Shown here piece by piece: positions 8,709-17,388 of a stretch of DNA of 64,000 bases. The position numbers were made by a program, and so were the translations under genes. The stretch covers positions 620,001 to 684,000 of the forward strand of contig CANNDF010000002.1 of assembly GCA_947503305.1 (NCBI GenBank). The letters are read 5' to 3'. Numbering within the stretch: position 1 is the stretch's first letter; every line of letters begins with the position of its first letter. The notes beneath the pieces were generated by a model. The model had not been told where the DNA came from and did not search any database. It saw nothing but the letters and a program-made list of their open reading frames with translations. This stretch comes from an uncultured Dokdonia sp. (lineage in GTDB: Bacteria > Bacteroidota > Bacteroidia > Flavobacteriales > Flavobacteriaceae).

Positions 8709-8845
8709 TTTATAAAAGTATGATTCACAATAGCTTGTGTCAAGAGTCAAATGCCCCTTTTTTCTAATGTAATGGAATGATTAAATCTTTGACAAAGCGT
8801 ATTTACTCCTTTTAACTTACTAGGGTTTCTTGTACCTTAGCTTTT

Positions 8846-9490
8846 ATGAATCGTGACTTACATCATTATCGAAAATCATACGAGCATGGAGAGTTATTAC
8901 TAACCACTACAAATAGTGATCCTATACGCCAATTTTCTATATGGTTTGAGGAGGTTGAAACTGAGGGGGGTATTGAGGAGCCTAATGCTATGACTCTAGC
9001 AACGATTGGTATTGATGGGCTTCCTAAATCTAGAATCGTTTTACTTAAAGGTTTTGATAAAGAAGGGTTTAAATTTTATACCAATTATCAGAGTGAGAAA
9101 GGTAAAAGCATGGAGAAGAATCCGCGAGTGAGCCTCTCATTTTTTTGGCCTACTATGGAACGACAAGTTATTATCCAAGGAGAAGTCTCTAAATTAGACT
9201 CAAAAGATTCTGACAAGTATTTTCATTCTAGACCTATAGAAAGTCAATTAGGAGCTCTAGTTTCTGATCAGAGTAGGGTTATAAAAAACCGCCAGGTGCT
9301 TGAAGATAAAATGAATTTATTCAAAGCAACTTATGCTGATAAACCTATTCCAAGACCATCGCATTGGGGAGGATATATTGTTAAACCTATGATTATGGAA
9401 TTTTGGCAAGGGAGACCTAGTCGATTGCACGATAGAATACGTTATCATGTTACAAATGGAAATTGGATTAAAGAACGTTTAGCCCCTTAA
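8846..9490 (+). CDS. pdxH: pyridoxamine/pyridoxine 5'-phosphate oxidase
   Basis: FMN enzyme that oxidises pyridoxine or pyridoxamine phosphate to pyridoxal 5'-phosphate in the cytoplasm. Its 214 residues include the FMN-contacting RIVLLKGFDKEGFKFYTNY segment near 61-80 followed by SEKGK, and the C-terminal signature EFWQGRPSRLHDR. The N-terminal LHHYRKSYEHGEL matches the family's usual opening. It is divergent from the lipoprotein gene across about 137 bases and lies only three bases upstream of the sixA-like gene, so it heads the polyphosphate run. Confidence 0.95.
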   Translation: MNRDLHHYRKSYEHGELLLTTTNSDPIRQFSIWFEEVETEGGIEEPNAMTLATIGIDGLPKSRIVLLKGFDKEGFKFYTNYQSEKGKSMEKNPRVSLSFFWPTMERQVIIQGEVSKLDSKDSDKYFHSRPIESQLGALVSDQSRVIKNRQVLEDKMNLFKATYADKPIPRPSHWGGYIVKPMIMEFWQGRPSRLHDRIRYHVTNGNWIKERLAP

Positions 9491-9493
9491 AAA

Positions 9494-9982
9494 ATGAAGA
9501 CATTATACCTAGTTCGTCATGCAAAATCTAGTTGGGAGTTTAATCTCACAGATCATGAGCGCCCTTTGAATGATAGAGGACTTAATGATGCTCCTCGTGT
9601 AGCGGCATATGTTGCTTCAAAGATGCCTAAACCTGATCTTATCATGAGTAGTGATGCATTACGGGCAAAGACGACTGCTTTTGCTTTCGCGAAAGCGTAT
9701 AACATATCAGAAGATGCTATTGTACTCGATTATAAGCTTTATGACTTTGAGGGTAGAGATCTGATACGCACAATCCTCGATTGTGACGATTCTATAGATT
9801 GTCTAATGGTTTTTGGACATAATAATGCAATGACTCATATTGTAAATGTATATGGGAATAAACCCATAGATAATGTTCCAACATCTGGATTTACTGCTAT
9901 TGAGTTTTCTACCGAACAATGGGCTAGCATAAGTCAAGGAAATACAATTTTTACCTGTACACCTAAAGAGTTATCAAAATGA
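9494..9982 (+). CDS. SixA-like phosphohistidine phosphatase
   Basis: Histidine phosphatase of the short SixA group, 162 residues. The catalytic motif LVRHAKS lies at residues 6-12, with His9 as nucleophile, and HERPLNDRG follows. A second conserved His is in VFGHNNAM. SixA removes phosphate from phosphohistidine of phosphorelay or PTS proteins. Here the substrate may differ, because the gene sits three bases after pdxH and overlaps ppk1 by four bases, and PPK1 itself works through a phosphohistidine. A palindromic repeat is read inside it as FAFAKA, near residues 63-68. Confidence 0.85.
   Translation: MKTLYLVRHAKSSWEFNLTDHERPLNDRGLNDAPRVAAYVASKMPKPDLIMSSDALRAKTTAFAFAKAYNISEDAIVLDYKLYDFEGRDLIRTILDCDDSIDCLMVFGHNNAMTHIVNVYGNKPIDNVPTSGFTAIEFSTEQWASISQGNTIFTCTPKELSK
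9683..9696. repeat. palindromic repeat copy 3 (GCTTTCGCGAAAGC)
   Basis: Perfect copy flanked by T and G, inside the sixA-like gene. It is translated as AFAKA, the same frame as in the GH13 gene but on the other strand of the chromosome. Confidence 0.9.
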
Positions 9983-12042
9983 ACGAAGTACAAAAAGAAA
10001 AATATATCAATAGAGAGTTAAGTTGGCTACAATTTAATGGTCGAGTTTTACAGGAAGCCGCAGATGAGACTGTTCCGTTGATTGAGCGTCTTCGGTTTTT
10101 AGGGATATTCTCAAATAATCTAGATGAATTTTTTAGAGTTCGTTATGCTACCGTACGTCGTATTGTGCGTGCAGGGAAAAAAGGGAGAAAGGCTTTAGGA
10201 GTTTATACTGCTGAGGAATTATTACCTATGATTACTGAGATTGTTATTCAGCAACAGTCAGAGAGTTTAAAAATTTTAGATGATATCTATAAAAGGTTGG
10301 CTTCTGAAAATATTTATATGGTCAATGAGTCTCAAATTGAGCATAAAAAGCATAAAAAATTTTTAAAAGACTTTTTTACTGAAGAAGTGAGCCCTGCTAT
10401 AGAAACAATTATTCTAAGGGAGGAACTCGAACTTCCTCGTATTCAGGATCTAGATGCATACCTTACTGTCAAAATGCAAATGCGCAATAGTGATACTCCT
10501 TTATATGCATTGTTAGAGATCCCAAGTAGTATAGATAGGTTTATTGTATTGCCTAAAATAGATGGCATGAATTGTATCATTATGCTTGATGATGTTATCA
10601 GGTATAACCTAGATAGTATTTTTAATATTTTTGATTATGAGTCTATTTCTGCTCATATGATTAAAATTACTAGAGACGCAGAACTAGATATAGAATCTGA
10701 TTTAGGAAAGAGCCTTATTGAAAAGCTTTCAAAATCTGTAAAAGGAAGAGAAGACGGCGCTCCTGTACGTTTTGTGTATGATAAAACAATAGCTCCGGAA
10801 ACTCTTGACTTTTTACTTAAAAAATTAGATATAGAAAATGATGATAGTATTATCCCAGGTGGTAGATATCATAATAGGAAGGATTATATGGGTTTCCCTA
10901 GTTTAGGGAGAAAAGATTTATTGTATGCTTCACAAAAACCTTTACCTATAAAAGGGATTACTTTGGATTGCAGTATGTTTGAAAAAGTAGCTAAAAAAGA
11001 TTTTCTACAGTATGCTCCTTATCATACATTTTCATATACGATAAAGTTTTTAAGAGAAGCGGCATTAGACCCAGCTGTAACCTCTATTAAGATCACCATT
11101 TATAGACTTGCAAAAGTATCCCATATTGCTAGCGCATTGATTAATGCAGCGCAAAACGGGAAAGAAGTGACAGTACAAATAGAACTTCGAGCGCGTTTTG
11201 ATGAAACTTCTAACATGATGTATGCTAAGAAGATGGAAGACCAAGGCGTAAAACTTATTTTTGGTGTACCCGGTTTAAAAGTACATAGCAAGGTATGTGT
11301 TATAGAACGGGAAGAGAAAGGCAAAATTGTACGATATGGATTTATAAGTACGGGTAATTTTAATTACAAAACAGCAAAGATTTATACAGATTATACGTTG
11401 TTTACATCTAGTCAAAAAATCCTTAAAGATCTTTCAAAACTGTTTAATTTCTTTGATACTAATTATATAGTAAATACCTATAAACACCTTATAGTTTCAC
11501 CTCATTATGCAAGAAATACGTTTTATCGTTTAATTGATAAAGAGATTCAAAAAGTCAGAGATGGAGGTCAGGGATATATACAACTTAAACTCAATAGCAT
11601 CTCAAATTATGCTATGATTGATAAGTTATATGAGGCAAGTCAAGCAGGTGTCAAGATAGAAATGATTGTACGAGGTATTTGTTGCTTGATTCCTGGAATT
11701 TCTGGGTTGAGTGAGCATATCAAAGTGATAAGTATCATAGACAAGTTTTTGGAGCATCCACGCGTTTATGTTTTTGGCAAAGGAAAAGATGCAAAAGTAT
11801 TTATTTCCTCTTCAGATTGGATGTCACGTAACTTGGATAATAGGGTAGAGGTTACCTGTCCAATTTATGATGAAGATATTAAAAAGGAAATCTTAGAAAC
11901 CTTAGATATTTGTTGGAATGATAATGTAAAGGCTAGAGAGTTAAATATAAGGCAGGACAATGCTTATGTCAAAAATGACAAAGAAGTTATTAGATCTCAA
12001 TTTGCTACTTATGATTATTATTTGAACCCTAAAGAGAGTTAA
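9979..12042 (+). CDS. ppk1: polyphosphate kinase 1
   Basis: Makes inorganic polyphosphate from ATP through an autophosphorylated histidine, usually peripheral to the inner membrane. The 687-residue chain has the N-terminal YINRELSWLQFNGRVLQEA signature, the catalytic region with VHSKVCVIER (candidate phospho-His at residue 436) and STGNFNYKTA, and a C-terminal second phospholipase-D-like half (SSDWMSRNLDNRVEV). Length fits the family. Its start overlaps the sixA-like gene by four bases and its stop overlaps ppx by one base, so the three are translationally coupled. Confidence 0.96.
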   Translation: MNEVQKEKYINRELSWLQFNGRVLQEAADETVPLIERLRFLGIFSNNLDEFFRVRYATVRRIVRAGKKGRKALGVYTAEELLPMITEIVIQQQSESLKILDDIYKRLASENIYMVNESQIEHKKHKKFLKDFFTEEVSPAIETIILREELELPRIQDLDAYLTVKMQMRNSDTPLYALLEIPSSIDRFIVLPKIDGMNCIIMLDDVIRYNLDSIFNIFDYESISAHMIKITRDAELDIESDLGKSLIEKLSKSVKGREDGAPVRFVYDKTIAPETLDFLLKKLDIENDDSIIPGGRYHNRKDYMGFPSLGRKDLLYASQKPLPIKGITLDCSMFEKVAKKDFLQYAPYHTFSYTIKFLREAALDPAVTSIKITIYRLAKVSHIASALINAAQNGKEVTVQIELRARFDETSNMMYAKKMEDQGVKLIFGVPGLKVHSKVCVIEREEKGKIVRYGFISTGNFNYKTAKIYTDYTLFTSSQKILKDLSKLFNFFDTNYIVNTYKHLIVSPHYARNTFYRLIDKEIQKVRDGGQGYIQLKLNSISNYAMIDKLYEASQAGVKIEMIVRGICCLIPGISGLSEHIKVISIIDKFLEHPRVYVFGKGKDAKVFISSSDWMSRNLDNRVEVTCPIYDEDIKKEILETLDICWNDNVKARELNIRQDNAYVKNDKEVIRSQFATYDYYLNPKES

Positions 12043-12941
12043 TGCTTGCAATAGAAAAATATGCCGCTATTGATATAGGATCGAATGCAATCCGATTATT
12101 AGTAGCAAATGTCATTGAACAAAAAAATGCACCTACGCTTTTTCGAAAAAATGAATTGATCCGTGTCCCTATACGACTAGGAGAAGATGTTTTTACAAAG
12201 GGTGAAATTTCTGAAAAAAACATTGATAGAATGGTAGATGCGATGCAAGCGTTTCGATTATTAATGAATGCGCATCAAGTAAAGCATTATAGAGCCTGTG
12301 CTACTTCGGCAATGCGCGAAGCGTCTAATGGTCTTACTATTACAAAACTTATTAAAGAAAGAACTACGATTGCTATTGAGATCATTGACGGAGAAGAAGA
12401 AGCTTCTATTATTGCGGCTACAGATTTACATAGTCTTATCCGCAATGATATTACTTACTTATATGTAGATGTAGGAGGGGGGAGTACAGAATTTACTATA
12501 TACGATAAAGGAAACATAACGGTTTCTAAGTCTTTTAAAATAGGTACAGTTCGTATTCTAAATGACTTGGTTAGTAAAAATACATGGAATGATGTCTCTA
12601 GGTGGATTCAAGAGCATACAGATGGATTATCAGGAATTAAGGTTATAGGTTCTGGAGGTAATATCAATAAGATCTTTAAAATGAGTGGTAAAAAGACTGG
12701 TAAATCAATGTCTTATTTATATCTATCTAATTTTTATAAGGAATTAGATACATTGACATATGATGAACGTGTCGTACAACTTTCACTTAATCCAGATCGC
12801 GCAGATGTAATTATCCCTGCTTTACGTATTTATTTACTGGCTATGAAATGGTCTAATGCAGAAACAATATTTGTTCCTAAAATTGGACTGTCTGATGGAA
12901 TCATCAAAAGCTTATATCAGGAAGTAGTAAATAAATTATAA
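12042..12941 (+). CDS. ppx: exopolyphosphatase / Ppx-GppA family
   Basis: Degrades polyphosphate from its ends, or hydrolyses pppGpp, in the cytoplasm. The 299-residue protein is the short form with only the two actin-like ASKHA lobes: AAIDIGSNAIRLLV at the N-terminus, ATSAMREASNG near 87-97, a DVGGGSTEFTIY phosphate-2 loop near residue 145, and IGSGGNINKI near 205. The C-terminal HD-like domains of the E. coli enzyme are missing, as in other short members. It starts on the last base of the ppk1 stop, so synthesis and degradation enzymes are made together. Confidence 0.92.
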   Translation: MLAIEKYAAIDIGSNAIRLLVANVIEQKNAPTLFRKNELIRVPIRLGEDVFTKGEISEKNIDRMVDAMQAFRLLMNAHQVKHYRACATSAMREASNGLTITKLIKERTTIAIEIIDGEEEASIIAATDLHSLIRNDITYLYVDVGGGSTEFTIYDKGNITVSKSFKIGTVRILNDLVSKNTWNDVSRWIQEHTDGLSGIKVIGSGGNINKIFKMSGKKTGKSMSYLYLSNFYKELDTLTYDERVVQLSLNPDRADVIIPALRIYLLAMKWSNAETIFVPKIGLSDGIIKSLYQEVVNKL

Positions 12942-13162
12942 AGCGACATTAGCCATAATTTACTCAATTATTCATTTAATTTCTAAGAAATATCATAGAA
13001 CATATACCTGATTTTGTGCATTGATCGATGATTTTGGTAATTTAAAAGATTAATAGATTATATTCTTGTGATTCGTTTTTAAACTAAATTCATAGATTAT
13101 ATCTTTACACAAGATATACGCTCCCTAACCCTTTGTATATCTTCTATTAAAATCATGTTATT

Positions 13163-13810
13163 ATGAATAAAAAGGTACTATTACTCTGTTTTTTTGCAGT
13201 CTGTATAAGTTCGGTTTCTATTGGACAAGGTATACGTTATGGATTTAAATTAGGTCTTAATGTAAGTCAGATAAGTAGTTTTTCATCAGATATTGCAAAT
13301 CTTAATGGAAACGCAATACTTAATCCTTCTTCTTCATTTGAAGATAGTCGTTTTGGATTTGCAGCGTCTTTTATTGCAGAGTTTCCTATCAACGATAAAT
13401 TAAGTTTTCAACCAGAGTTTGGATATGCTACACAAGGTAATAAGGCAGAGAGTGTACGTTATGAAAATCTTATCCTACCATTAGCTCTTAAAATTAATTT
13501 TAATAAGCTATTTGTAAATATAGGGCCACAAGCGAGCCTTAAGATTTCTGCATTTGAACAATCAGATAATTTTAAAAGTTTTGATTTTTCTGGTTTTGGA
13601 GGAATAGGTTATAAGTTTACAGAAAACATTTTTATAGAAGCAAGGTATACAATTGGTTTTATTGAGGTTTTTGAAGATGGGTCATTTGTACCATTGGCTA
13701 TGCCTTCTGGGAATGCAGCTGATGGAATCACTCCGAATGTAGATAATATTGCTACTAACTTATCTGGAAATAATAGCTTTTTTACCTTAAGTATCGGCTA
13801 TCAATTGTAA
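13163..13810 (+). CDS. outer membrane beta-barrel protein (PorT-like)
   Basis: Secreted outer-membrane protein of 215 residues. The N-terminus is a clear Sec signal peptide (MNKKVLLLCFFAV, cleavage after SIGQG-like residues 19-23). The mature chain opens with IRYGFKLGLNVSQ, typical of the beta-barrel domain found in Bacteroidetes PorT-type porin-like proteins. It continues as alternating amphipathic strands and ends in an aromatic-rich FFTLSIGYQL, the usual barrel C-terminus. It stands alone, followed by a strong bidirectional terminator. Substrate and role are unknown. Confidence 0.8.
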   Translation: MNKKVLLLCFFAVCISSVSIGQGIRYGFKLGLNVSQISSFSSDIANLNGNAILNPSSSFEDSRFGFAASFIAEFPINDKLSFQPEFGYATQGNKAESVRYENLILPLALKINFNKLFVNIGPQASLKISAFEQSDNFKSFDFSGFGGIGYKFTENIFIEARYTIGFIEVFEDGSFVPLAMPSGNAADGITPNVDNIATNLSGNNSFFTLSIGYQL

Positions 13811-13827
13811 TATAGAGATATAGTTTG

Positions 13828-13867
13828 ACTAAAAAAGGTTCATCTTATAAGATGAACCTTTTTTAGT
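13828..13867. terminator. bidirectional intrinsic terminator
   Basis: A perfect 40-base palindrome with arms 13828-13847 and 13848-13867 and no unpaired loop as written. It has an A-run on the left and a T-run on the right, and lies between the convergent barrel gene and the miaE-like gene. It should stop transcription from both sides. Confidence 0.9.
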
Positions 13868-13869
13868 AT

Positions 13870-14475
13870 CTATCCATGCATGGTTTCATTTACACTGAGT
13901 TCTTTCATAACCTCAGCTTCAAATGCTAGTAATTCTTGCCATTTTTTATCTACAACTTCACGTTCTCCGTACTTTCTAGCAAAAGATAAAAACATCGTAT
14001 AATGTCCAGCTTCACTGATCATTAATTTTCTATAAAAACGGGCCAGTTTTTTATCTTCTAATTCTTCTGATAGTAATCTAAAACGTTCACAACTTCTTCC
14101 TTCTATCAATGCAGCAACTAGCAATCTATTGACAAGACTCTCTACTCTAGAACCTCCTTTAGGAAAATAAAAGCGTAATTTATGTACATAGGCATCTTTA
14201 CGTTCTCTACCTAAAGTCATACCACGTTCTTTCATGATATCATGCACCATTTTAAAATGACTCATTTCTTCTTGTGCAAGATCACTCATCTCAGAGACAA
14301 GTTCTGTATATTCAGGAAAACCTATAATGAATGAAATTGCAGATGAAGCTGCTTTTTGCTCACAATATGCATGGTCTGTAAGTATTTCTTCAATATTCAT
14401 TTCTACAATATTTACCCATCTTGGATCTGTAGGTAATTTAAGATGTAGCATTTGTATAGGATCTTTCTTGTCCAT
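13870..14475 (-). CDS. miaE: tRNA-(ms2io6A)-hydroxylase-like diiron protein
   Basis: MiaE family, a non-haem diiron enzyme that hydroxylates the isopentenyl group of 2-methylthio-N6-isopentenyl-adenosine at position 37 of some tRNAs. The 201-residue all-helical chain carries ligand-type Glu and ExxH patterns: EILTDHAYCEQKAAS near 29-43, AQEEMSHFKMVHD near 67-79, EGRSCERF near 120, and SEAGHYTMF near 150. It follows dnaX by three bases and ends almost on the shared terminator, so it is the last gene of a dnaX-miaE transcript. Whether its substrate is ms2i6A is inferred from family. Confidence 0.85.
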   Translation of the reverse strand: MDKKDPIQMLHLKLPTDPRWVNIVEMNIEEILTDHAYCEQKAASSAISFIIGFPEYTELVSEMSDLAQEEMSHFKMVHDIMKERGMTLGRERKDAYVHKLRFYFPKGGSRVESLVNRLLVAALIEGRSCERFRLLSEELEDKKLARFYRKLMISEAGHYTMFLSFARKYGEREVVDKKWQELLAFEAEVMKELSVNETMHG

Positions 14476-14478
14476 AAG

Positions 14479-16245
14479 TTATAATTCTAAGTCAAAAGCG
14501 CGTTTTAGAATATCCAGATCTGGATTTTGCTCTTTGAGTTTTTCATATTTTTCTAGAGGGGTATAGGCATATTTACGTTGCACTTCTTCATTTACTGTAA
14601 TATCTAAGGTGATATCATAGTTACTGAGTTTACGCTTAAGATACTCTAATAATGGGCCTTGCGCTCTCTCTACTTCTACTTTCATAGTAGCATTGGGGTA
14701 TTCTAATGTAATAGTGGTTCCGTTAAGTTTTGGAGTATCCGCTTCTAGATTTGAAGCAATTATTTTTTCTCCCCGCTCAGAAAGCTTATTTACATACTCT
14801 TGCCAAGTTGCTTGCATGGCAATTTCTGTAAAGGGTTCACGAGGTAGGTTTGTGATATCTACTTTTTGTTCCTCTAATTTTTCTTGTAATTCTTTTTTGT
14901 GACGTAGCCCTTTAAGTGAAAGCCCAGAAACCCTTTCTTTAGTAATCTCTATTTTTGGAAGGACTGGTTTTGGTTCGGCAGCTATCGTATTTGTGGCTGT
15001 TGCTTCAATAGGGGCGGTATATGTTACAGGAGAAGGGCTTGTCCTTTCCTGTTGTATAGGTTCAGGAGCTGTTTTTTTAACACTCTTTTCTGAAGATTTA
15101 GGAATATTCTGAACTGCCTTTAGTGTATCTGGTGCAACTTTGTAAAATGAAGGCGGAATTATGAATGAGTTGTCATTTTTTTTTTCTCCATCATAATTGA
15201 TGGAGGCTATTTGCATTAAACAAAGTTCGACATGTAATCGTTGATTTCGGCTTGTTTTGTAACTGAGATCACAAGTATTTGCTTTTTCTATTGCGTTTAA
15301 TAGAAAGGGCATATCTGTTTTCTGAGATTGCTCATAGTACTTCTTTTTTGTGCTATCACCTACTTCTAATAAATGGATTGTAGGTGGGTTTTTGCATACC
15401 ATAAGGTCTCTAAAGTGGGAAGCTAAACCAGCAATAAAATGATGTCCATCAAAACCTCTGGATAAAATATCATTATACTGCACTAATAACTGTGGGATAT
15501 CATTTGTAAGGATGTAGTCTGTTGCTAGAAAATAAGTTTCATAGTCAAGGACATTGAGGTTTTCTGTGACTGCTTTTCGAGAAAGAGTTGTACCACTAAA
15601 GCTAACGACTCTGTCAAAAATAGAGAGTGCATCTCGCATTGCTCCATCTGCTTTTTGAGCAATAATATGAAGTGCTTCTTCATCTGCCTCTATATTTTCT
15701 TCTTTTGCTATCTGTATAAGATGTTGTCTTGCATCTGCGACAGTAATCCGTTTAAAATCAAAAATTTGACAACGTGATAAAATTGTAGGTATTATTTTAT
15801 GTTTTTCTGTAGTCGCTAGTATGAAAATAGCATGCTTTGGAGGTTCTTCTAAGGTTTTAAGAAATGCATTAAAAGCTGCTTGTGACAACATATGTACCTC
15901 ATCTATAATATACACTTTATATGTTCCTACCTGAGGTGGAATACGTACCTGATCAATAAGATTTCTAATATCATCTACAGAATTGTTTGAAGCAGCATCC
16001 AGTTCAAAAATATTAAATGCAAAATCTTCATCAGGACGTGTGTTTTCATCTTGATTGATACGTTTTGCGAGGATACGTGCACAACTTGTTTTACCTACAC
16101 CTCGAGGACCACAAAATAATAAAGCTTGAGCAAGGTGATTGTTTGCAATGGCATTTTCTAATGTATTTGTAATCGCTTGTTGCCCCACAACATCTTTAAA
16201 TGTTTGCGGACGGTATTTACGAGCAGATACAATGAAGTGTTCCAT
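14479..16245 (-). CDS. dnaX: DNA polymerase III subunit gamma/tau
   Basis: Clamp-loader ATPase and organiser of the replisome. The 588-residue protein starts with the conserved FIVSARKYRPQTF, has Walker A GPRGVGKTS at 46-54 and Walker B IIDEVH at 114-118, then sensor and lid regions. A low-complexity Pro/Glu linker near 395-430 precedes a tau-like C-terminal domain. The four-Cys zinc module that normally follows Walker A is absent: the equivalent stretch (ARILAKRINQDENTRPDEDF) has one Cys at most in the region. TATCTTTG at 16251-16258 on the minus strand, only five bases before the ATG, is a possible -7 element and would give a nearly leaderless transcript. Confidence 0.95.
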   Translation of the reverse strand: MEHFIVSARKYRPQTFKDVVGQQAITNTLENAIANNHLAQALLFCGPRGVGKTSCARILAKRINQDENTRPDEDFAFNIFELDAASNNSVDDIRNLIDQVRIPPQVGTYKVYIIDEVHMLSQAAFNAFLKTLEEPPKHAIFILATTEKHKIIPTILSRCQIFDFKRITVADARQHLIQIAKEENIEADEEALHIIAQKADGAMRDALSIFDRVVSFSGTTLSRKAVTENLNVLDYETYFLATDYILTNDIPQLLVQYNDILSRGFDGHHFIAGLASHFRDLMVCKNPPTIHLLEVGDSTKKKYYEQSQKTDMPFLLNAIEKANTCDLSYKTSRNQRLHVELCLMQIASINYDGEKKNDNSFIIPPSFYKVAPDTLKAVQNIPKSSEKSVKKTAPEPIQQERTSPSPVTYTAPIEATATNTIAAEPKPVLPKIEITKERVSGLSLKGLRHKKELQEKLEEQKVDITNLPREPFTEIAMQATWQEYVNKLSERGEKIIASNLEADTPKLNGTTITLEYPNATMKVEVERAQGPLLEYLKRKLSNYDITLDITVNEEVQRKYAYTPLEKYEKLKEQNPDLDILKRAFDLEL

Positions 16246-16303
16246 AAAAACAAAGATAAAATAGGCAACTTAAAAATTCCAGTATACACGAAGGTATTCT
16301 TGT

Positions 16304-16477
16304 TTATTTATTAACAGAAAGTATAGCGATTTCTTTTTCTATCATTGCTGCTTTTGCGTAACATTTATCGCTTTCTGATCTATTGGTTTTGGAGAGTTTA
16401 AAAGCTTCTTCTAGTAACTTTTTATGTTGCTCTTGTAACTTTTCTATAGGAGTTTTTTTGTTGAATAGTCCAAACAT
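16304..16477 (-). CDS. Lacal_2735-like small protein (57 aa)
   Basis: A short gene found by translating the gap upstream of dnaX. It reads ATG at 16477 to a TAA at 16304. The protein begins MFGLFNKKTPIEKLQEQ, continues with a helical KLLEEAFKLSKTNRSESDK and ends EKEIAILSVNK. The MFGLFxKK opening followed by an EKLQ helix and an LS-TNRxxSD segment matches my memory of the small flavobacterial Lacal_2735 / DUF6435-type family, whose function is unknown. It is soluble and largely helical, with no signal peptide. It lies about 58 bases upstream of dnaX on the same strand and might be cotranscribed with it. Confidence 0.8.
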   Translation of the reverse strand: MFGLFNKKTPIEKLQEQHKKLLEEAFKLSKTNRSESDKCYAKAAMIEKEIAILSVNK

Positions 16478-16783
16478 TGCTTTTAGTGTAAATGTACGTC
16501 TATATTTCTATAAAATTAATTTTAAAAGCGCATTACTATATATTGTGAGCTTGTAAGTCCTTTTTTTCTATTACCGATTGTATCGCTTTAGCATAATTTT
16601 GATTATATAGCCAGGGAATACAGACTCATTAAAAAGTATATATCATGACTTTAATTCGTAAAATAGGATAGATAGATTTACTTTTTTACAATTCGTCCTA
16701 TAAAAATAACAGTTGACTCTTTCATAATTTCTAAGCCGATTAGATTGTATCATATTTACATCATAATTTTAAAACACAACGTC
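16478..16783. other. intergenic region upstream of the 2TM operon
   Basis: About 306 AT-rich bases between two divergent transcription units. I find no convincing ORF on either strand. It must hold the promoters of the 57-residue gene (minus) and of the first 2TM gene (plus). A TTGACT at about 16712 is present, but no TAnnTTTG lies at the right distance, so I do not assign a promoter. Confidence 0.5.
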
Positions 16784-17071
16784 ATGAGTAATACTACAAT
16801 ACATGATAAATTAAAGTATGAAAGAGCCAAAGAATATGTGGACAACCTTAAGGAGTTTTACCCGCATTTAATTTCATACCTTATTATGGTTCCTGTCTTT
16901 ATTCTTATCAACTATTATACTACTTCATTTCCATGGGCTATATTTCCTATTGCAGGATGGGGAATAGGTGTTTTAGGGCACGCTAGCTATGTATTTAATT
17001 GGAATCCTTTTTATAATAGAGCGTGGGAAAAAAGAAAAATAGAAGAACTGCTTAATAGAGATGACTTTTAA
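16784..17071 (+). CDS. 2TM domain protein 1
   Basis: Small membrane protein of 95 residues from the ATG at 16784. An in-frame start at 16745 would add an implausible N-terminus. It has an N-terminal helix (KLKYERAKEYVDNLKEFYPHL), two transmembrane segments (about 27-45 and 50-68) with a WGIGVLGHASYVF turn, and a C-terminal WEKRKIEELL. This is the 2TM domain pattern known from Bacteroidetes, either as single small proteins or as the sensory part of LytS-type histidine kinases. It is the first of three tandem paralogues upstream of an amidohydrolase and a LytTR regulator. Confidence 0.85.
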   Translation: MSNTTIHDKLKYERAKEYVDNLKEFYPHLISYLIMVPVFILINYYTTSFPWAIFPIAGWGIGVLGHASYVFNWNPFYNRAWEKRKIEELLNRDDF

Positions 17072-17084
17072 TATCGTAAAAACT

Positions 17085-17375
17085 ATGGAATTTAAAGATG
17101 ATAAATATAAACGGGCTGTATCCAGAGTAAGTGCGATACGTAAATATTATGGAAGTGTAATAATGTTTATTCTTTTTACAATCATTTTTGTAAGTGTAAA
17201 TTATTATAGTAATGGGTTACGATACCCTTGGTTCTTATGGATTATAGGATTTTGGGGACTGGGGATATTTATAGAAGGATTTAAATTATTTGGCCTTGAT
17301 CTTATGCTAGGGCGTAACTGGGAGAAGCGTAAAATAAAAGAAGTAATGAGGAAAGAAGACGATATTAGATTTTAA
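17085..17375 (+). CDS. 2TM domain protein 2
   Basis: Second tandem paralogue, 96 residues from the ATG at 17085. It has the same plan: charged N-terminal helix with KRAVSRVSAIRKYYG, two membrane segments (FILFTIIFVSVNYY and WFLWIIGFWGLGIFIEGF) and a final NWEKRKIKEVM. It starts 13 bases after gene 1. Similarity to genes 1 and 3 in the WEKRKI end suggests local duplication and divergence. Membrane sensing or partner binding is an inference from kinases that carry this domain; no enzymatic motif is present. Confidence 0.85.
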   Translation: MEFKDDKYKRAVSRVSAIRKYYGSVIMFILFTIIFVSVNYYSNGLRYPWFLWIIGFWGLGIFIEGFKLFGLDLMLGRNWEKRKIKEVMRKEDDIRF

Positions 17376-17388
17376 AAAGCATAAAGAA

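Noticed and set aside
8833-8840. TACCTTAG as promoter of pdxH
   Set aside because: It has one mismatch to TAnnTTTG and lies five bases before the ATG, so without transcript data it is not distinguishable from chance in AT-rich DNA.
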